Part shown: piece by piece, positions 60,801-64,000 of the stretch | How the letters are laid out: each line of letters starts with the position of its first letter | Numbering within the stretch: position 1 is the first letter of the stretch | Assembly: GCA_964342355.1 (NCBI GenBank) | Contig: CAYFFG010000003.1 | Location: forward strand, 1-64,000 | Length of the DNA stretch: 64,000 nucleotides | Direction: 5' to 3' | Origin: Hirschia sp964342355 | GTDB lineage: Bacteria; Pseudomonadota; Alphaproteobacteria; Caulobacterales; Hyphomonadaceae | The notes under the pieces: model-generated | Told to the model about the DNA's origin: nothing | Database searches by the model: none | Seen by the model: only the letters and a program-made list of their open reading frames with translations | Position numbers and translations under genes: made by a program

Positions 60801-61991
60801 ATGAGCCACCATCCTTTCATTCCAGGCAGTACCGGCCGCGACAGGCGCCTTGATGTATTTCGCGGCCTTGCTGTGTTGACGATTTTCATCAACCACGTGC
60901 CCGGGAATGTGTTTGAAGATTTCACATCGAGGAACTGGGGGTTTTCCGACGCAGCGGAAGCTTTTGTGCTGATGTCTGGGATCGCTGTTGGCCTTGCCTA
61001 CACCCGTACGCTGGAAAAAGGAGACTTTTCCGGCGCGTTCAAAAAAATGTGGCTACGCGCATTCAAGCTATATTGGGTGCACCTTGTTGTGATCAGCGCC
61101 TGCTTTATCATTCTCGCTGTTACTGTCCGCTTCTTTGGCGCCGACCAGATGATAAACAAAGTCGGTCTGCGGCCATTGATCGATCACCCAGACACCTCTC
61201 CCTTTGCTGTTCCGTTACTGACCTATCAGATCGGATATGTGAATATCCTGCCCCTCTACATGGTGCTGTTACTGATGTCACCAGGCCTGATGTGGCTGGC
61301 TATGGGCGGACGTTGGATGTTGCTGTGGCTGTCAATTGGCGTCTGGTTTACAATTCATATGTGCATGTATGCTGGCCATTGGCTCAACTTACCCAACTGG
61401 CCGCATTCAGGGCGCTGGTTTCTAAATCCATTTGGCTGGCAACTCTTATTTGTCATCGGTCTGCTTGGCGGCGTGAGTGTCAAACAAGGGCGAAAATTTG
61501 CGCCTTACAACCCGATTCTCTACATGCTGGCCTTAGCATATGCGCTCTTCTCATTTTACTGGATCCAGAACCGACTAGGGGCGCTACCGTTCAATGAGTA
61601 TTTGCCTCGCATAGCCACTGACTTCAACAAAAGCTATTTAGCGTTGCCGCGATTACTACATACGTTGTCGCTAACTTATCTCGTTATAAACACACGCTGG
61701 CCTAAATGGTTTGCAACGACCAAGTTGTGGAACCCTATTGAAAAAATGGGTCAGAACGGCCTGCCAGTTTTCGCAGTCGGAACAGTTTTATCTATTTTTC
61801 TTCAGTGCATTCGCGAAGTGATGAAAAACAATTTTGGCTGGGGGAACGTGCCCTTTGTCGTTGACGCGCCACTCTTTGCGGCCGGGATTTACATCCATTA
61901 TCTCGTCGCAATTTATGCGTCTCGCGGAAAAGCAGCCCCATCTCCAAAATCAGCACAGCCTACCGCTAATGCGGCTTTAGCTAACGCTTAA
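60801..61991 (+). CDS. opgC: OpgC membrane acyltransferase-like protein
   Basis: OpgC-domain proteins are multi-span membrane proteins that add succinyl or similar groups to periplasmic glucans. The 396-residue product starts GRDRRLDVFRGLAVLTIFIN with HVPGN after it, the OpgC/acyltransferase-3-like signature (R-x-D-x-F-R-G, catalytic-type His), and has about ten hydrophobic segments. It follows opgH by 41 bp, completing the opgG-opgH-opgC cluster. The stop TAA overlaps the stop of the convergent pyrF gene. Confidence 0.9.
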   Translation: MSHHPFIPGSTGRDRRLDVFRGLAVLTIFINHVPGNVFEDFTSRNWGFSDAAEAFVLMSGIAVGLAYTRTLEKGDFSGAFKKMWLRAFKLYWVHLVVISACFIILAVTVRFFGADQMINKVGLRPLIDHPDTSPFAVPLLTYQIGYVNILPLYMVLLLMSPGLMWLAMGGRWMLLWLSIGVWFTIHMCMYAGHWLNLPNWPHSGRWFLNPFGWQLLFVIGLLGGVSVKQGRKFAPYNPILYMLALAYALFSFYWIQNRLGALPFNEYLPRIATDFNKSYLALPRLLHTLSLTYLVINTRWPKWFATTKLWNPIEKMGQNGLPVFAVGTVLSIFLQCIREVMKNNFGWGNVPFVVDAPLFAAGIYIHYLVAIYASRGKAAPSPKSAQPTANAALANA

Positions 61992-62869
61992 TCCGCCATC
62001 TCACGACGATAAAACTGCAAGCGTTCCTTGATGTGCGCGCGATAATCCGCAAGCGAGATGTTGAGGTCTGACACTTTCGTCACACCACGGGACACAGGCG
62101 CGAGCACACCACTTCCATCTTTGCGCGCCAATGCTCTTACGTTGTCCGCGCTCCCCCCTTGCGGTCCCAAACCAGGGCACAAGATTACCGCATTTGGCAT
62201 CAAGTCTCTCAGTGACTTTGCGCTTGGTGAGTTGGTAGCGCCGATGACCGCCCCCACAGCGGACAGTCCGCTGACGCCCACGCTTTGCGCGCCCATCTCG
62301 CCAACCAATAACGCAGCTGTTTCAGAGACGGTGCGACCGTTTTCCAGACGTTGTTCCTGCAACCATGCGCTGCCGGGGTTGGAAGTTTGCACCAAAACGA
62401 ACAAACCTTTGTCGTGCTGTTTCGCTGTATCCAAAAAGGGCTCAAGGCTGTCTGGCCCTAAGAACGGATTGACGGTCAGACAATCTGATTCAAACTCAGC
62501 AGCGCCGCCAGTGCTTTCTGGCGTGATAAACGCCTTTGCGTAAGCTGCTGCTGTTGAGCCAATATCGCCACGTTTAGCGTCCATTATGATGGCGATATCA
62601 TGAGATTTCGCCAGCGCCACACCCCGCGCGAGGACTTCATGTCCGATCAATCCGAAAGCTTCAAAAAAAGCAGACTGGAATTTTACAAACCCGGTTTCGC
62701 CTTTTGCGGCATCCAACAAGCACTCGGTGTATGACCACAACACCTCGCCGACAGGCCGTTGCGCTCCTCTAAACACATTGGGAATGTCTGACCAAACCGG
62801 ATCTACTCCAATAACGACCGGCCCGAGTTCATCGCTTTTGCGCGCAACCAGATCGCCCCAATGTGTCAT
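61988..62869 (-). CDS. pyrF: Orotidine 5'-phosphate decarboxylase, type 2
   Basis: PyrF makes UMP from OMP in pyrimidine synthesis. The 293-residue protein is of the longer type-2 form: VVIGVDPVWSDIPNVF (about 18-33), FVKFQSAFFEAFGLIG, the catalytic IIMDAKRGDIGSTAAAYAKA (Asp-Lys-Asp, about 88-107), LTVNPFLGPDSLEPFL and VSRGVTKVSDL. ATG 62869 (MTHWGDLVARKSDE) with GGAG upstream is preferred over ATG 62896. It is convergent with opgC and shares its last bases with it. Confidence 0.93.
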   Translation of the reverse strand: MTHWGDLVARKSDELGPVVIGVDPVWSDIPNVFRGAQRPVGEVLWSYTECLLDAAKGETGFVKFQSAFFEAFGLIGHEVLARGVALAKSHDIAIIMDAKRGDIGSTAAAYAKAFITPESTGGAAEFESDCLTVNPFLGPDSLEPFLDTAKQHDKGLFVLVQTSNPGSAWLQEQRLENGRTVSETAALLVGEMGAQSVGVSGLSAVGAVIGATNSPSAKSLRDLMPNAVILCPGLGPQGGSADNVRALARKDGSGVLAPVSRGVTKVSDLNISLADYRAHIKERLQFYRREMAD

Positions 62870-62963
62870 GTGCTGTGCTCCGTTAAAGAAAGACATCCTT
62901 CTTTAACGTGGAATCTATTTGAAACCAGACTATGCCGACAGATATTCTGTGAACGGATCGCGC

Positions 62964-64000
62964 TTATTCGCCAGACGCTGCAATCGCAGCCATTTTTTCC
63001 GCGCAATCGCGTACGCCCGGAGGACGTCCAACTGTTTCTTCAGCGCCATTGCTTATATCTTGGAACACATCGGTTTCCAGCACGCCATTGCTTAGTTCCA
63101 GAGCGATAATGCGCGCGACGCCGCAAGCGCCAAGGAAAGTGAAGTGCGTGTTGTCCTCCACATATTCCATTTGATTGGTGCGAATATTCAAGCGCTCTCC
63201 CCACAAGAAGTCCTGTTTGGTCCCCGCGTTACCTTGCTGCTCAAAATAAGCGAGCGTCAGATTGGCAAGATCAATAAAACTTGCGGCAGCTTGACGGGCG
63301 GCTTGTTGAGCCGCGACCGCATAAGGTCCGTGTGTTTCAACCATTGCAGGCCCTTCCCACAGCCGGCGCGCAGCTGAAGACAAAATGATGGGCTTAGCTC
63401 CTGCTTGATGCACATCATCGGCAAACCTGACAAGATTATCTCGATAGCTTCCAAATGGCGGCGCAAATCGTTCAGGCGCGTCATCGCGGGAGTCATTGTG
63501 GCCAAATGATATAAGCACCAGATCCCCTGGCGTCACTTCTTTCATCAAAGCATCCCATTTGCCTTCATCTATGAAACTCTTTGTGCTGCGTCCGTTCACT
63601 GCGCGGTTCAGAATTTCAATATCATCACTTAGAAAGTATGGCAGCGCCTGTCCCCATCCAACTTGCGGCGCGCGACGCGCAGGATAATCCGCTGCTGTTG
63701 AATCTCCAGCGATTAAGATACGTCCAGAAAACGGCGTCCGTTGCACATTCTCACCGACCTTACCCGTCTCACATGCGGTACAATCGCCCTCTCCAAACAC
63801 GCCATAGCTGCGTCCAAAGTCGTAGAACAATTGCGGCCATAATCTGAGCGGCGCATCATCAATTCCGCGAAAGCCAAAACCATGGCCGCCTGTTTCGAAT
63901 ATGTTGAGTGCGACCGGTATGTTCTGTTTGCGAAAGCTTTCGTAAGCGCGCAGCGCATTTTCAACAGGCACTGCCTTGTCGTCGTTTGCGTGTAGAATGA
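62964..64000 (-). CDS. Two-domain esterase: alpha/beta hydrolase fused to SGNH acetylesterase (partial)
   Basis: The gene enters from the right edge; 345 codons at its 3' end are seen. The first ~70 residues (ILHANDDKAVPVENALRAYE ... IFETGGHGFGFRG) are the C-terminal end of an alpha/beta hydrolase of the xylan-esterase type, with catalytic Asp (NDD) and His (GGHGFG). Next comes an SGNH domain of the rhamnogalacturonan acetylesterase type: ILIAGDSTAADYP, NRAVNGRSTKSF, LISFGHNDSR and EDNTHFTFLGA (Ser, Gly/Asn, Asn, Asp/His). This is probably a deacetylase for plant or algal polysaccharide. The N-terminal part and any signal peptide lie outside the window. Confidence 0.85.
   Translation of the reverse strand, partial: ILHANDDKAVPVENALRAYESFRKQNIPVALNIFETGGHGFGFRGIDDAPLRLWPQLFYDFGRSYGVFGEGDCTACETGKVGENVQRTPFSGRILIAGDSTAADYPARRAPQVGWGQALPYFLSDDIEILNRAVNGRSTKSFIDEGKWDALMKEVTPGDLVLISFGHNDSRDDAPERFAPPFGSYRDNLVRFADDVHQAGAKPIILSSAARRLWEGPAMVETHGPYAVAAQQAARQAAASFIDLANLTLAYFEQQGNAGTKQDFLWGERLNIRTNQMEYVEDNTHFTFLGACGVARIIALELSNGVLETDVFQDISNGAEETVGRPPGVRDCAEKMAAIAASGE

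Noticed and set aside
1..64000. tRNA, rRNA, CRISPR arrays and complete insertion sequences
   Set aside because: I looked for cloverleaf-like segments, regularly spaced direct repeats and transposase motifs and saw none that hold up.

Overview
This window reads as chromosomal DNA of an alphaproteobacterium. The main support is gene order typical of that class: tlpA-like / argH / lptM-like lipoprotein / lysA / TIGR02302 protein; ftsE-ftsX; chorismate mutase-hisC-prephenate dehydrogenase; lptC-lptA-lptB-rpoN-hpf-ptsN; and HIG1 protein-PduO adenosyltransferase with etfB-etfA-3-hydroxybutyryl-CoA dehydrogenase. A membrane-rich, osmoregulated-glucan and Tad-pilus style repertoire would fit a Caulobacterales/Hyphomonadales-like or neighbouring marine lineage, but the genus cannot be read from the sequence. 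The sequence is a draft assembly: it holds one run of exactly 100 N.

Region by region. 1-290 is the 3' end of thiC with a good terminator. 419-2182 is a broken DUF262/DUF1524 (GmrSD-like) restriction gene. 2.2-17.3 kb is a patchwork of short, mostly single genes (small exported and membrane proteins, a chemoreceptor with an NrtS-like membrane domain, MdaB, a two-gene VWA/membrane cassette, a 2OG oxygenase, an epoxide-hydrolase-like lipoprotein, two unknown membrane proteins, an AT-rich DUF2806 gene, a LysR/DUF1330 divergent pair). It is studded with short palindromic repeats. At 17.0 kb lies a 26-codon reading frame behind a perfect complement of the 16S rRNA 3' tail.

17.3-21.7 kb holds a DMT exporter, a TerB-like protein, lipoproteins and a zinc-ribbon protein with a natural histidine tail. 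21.9-31.6 kb is a metabolic block. It carries (2S)-methylsuccinyl-CoA dehydrogenase (mcd) of the ethylmalonyl-CoA pathway, a B12 adenosyltransferase that could serve B12-dependent mutases, ETF to accept electrons from acyl-CoA dehydrogenases, and 3-hydroxybutyryl-CoA dehydrogenase. 31.8-33.9 kb is a TadG-like VWA pilus protein.

34-49 kb is conserved housekeeping: arginine, lysine, tyrosine/phenylalanine and histidine biosynthesis, division (FtsEX), phospholipid synthesis (PlsC) and envelope proteins. 49-54 kb is the rpoN/hpf/ptsN and LPS-transport block with an RNase D-like exonuclease. 54-64 kb is sugar and envelope related: a UDP-glucuronate epimerase, a LacI regulator, a long intergenic region carrying five TTTCACA motifs, the opgG-opgH-opgC glucan cluster, pyrF, and the 3' part of a two-domain esterase that leaves the window.

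The most notable points are the NrtS-chemoreceptor fusion, the anti-16S-tail mini-ORF element, the unexplained VWA/membrane gene pair, the TTTCACA cluster before opgG, a detached OpgH N-terminus-like mini-ORF, a LysR-site candidate with a perfect 9-bp inverted repeat, and an assembly gap in lysA that is demonstrably false (55-bp duplicated contig ends).
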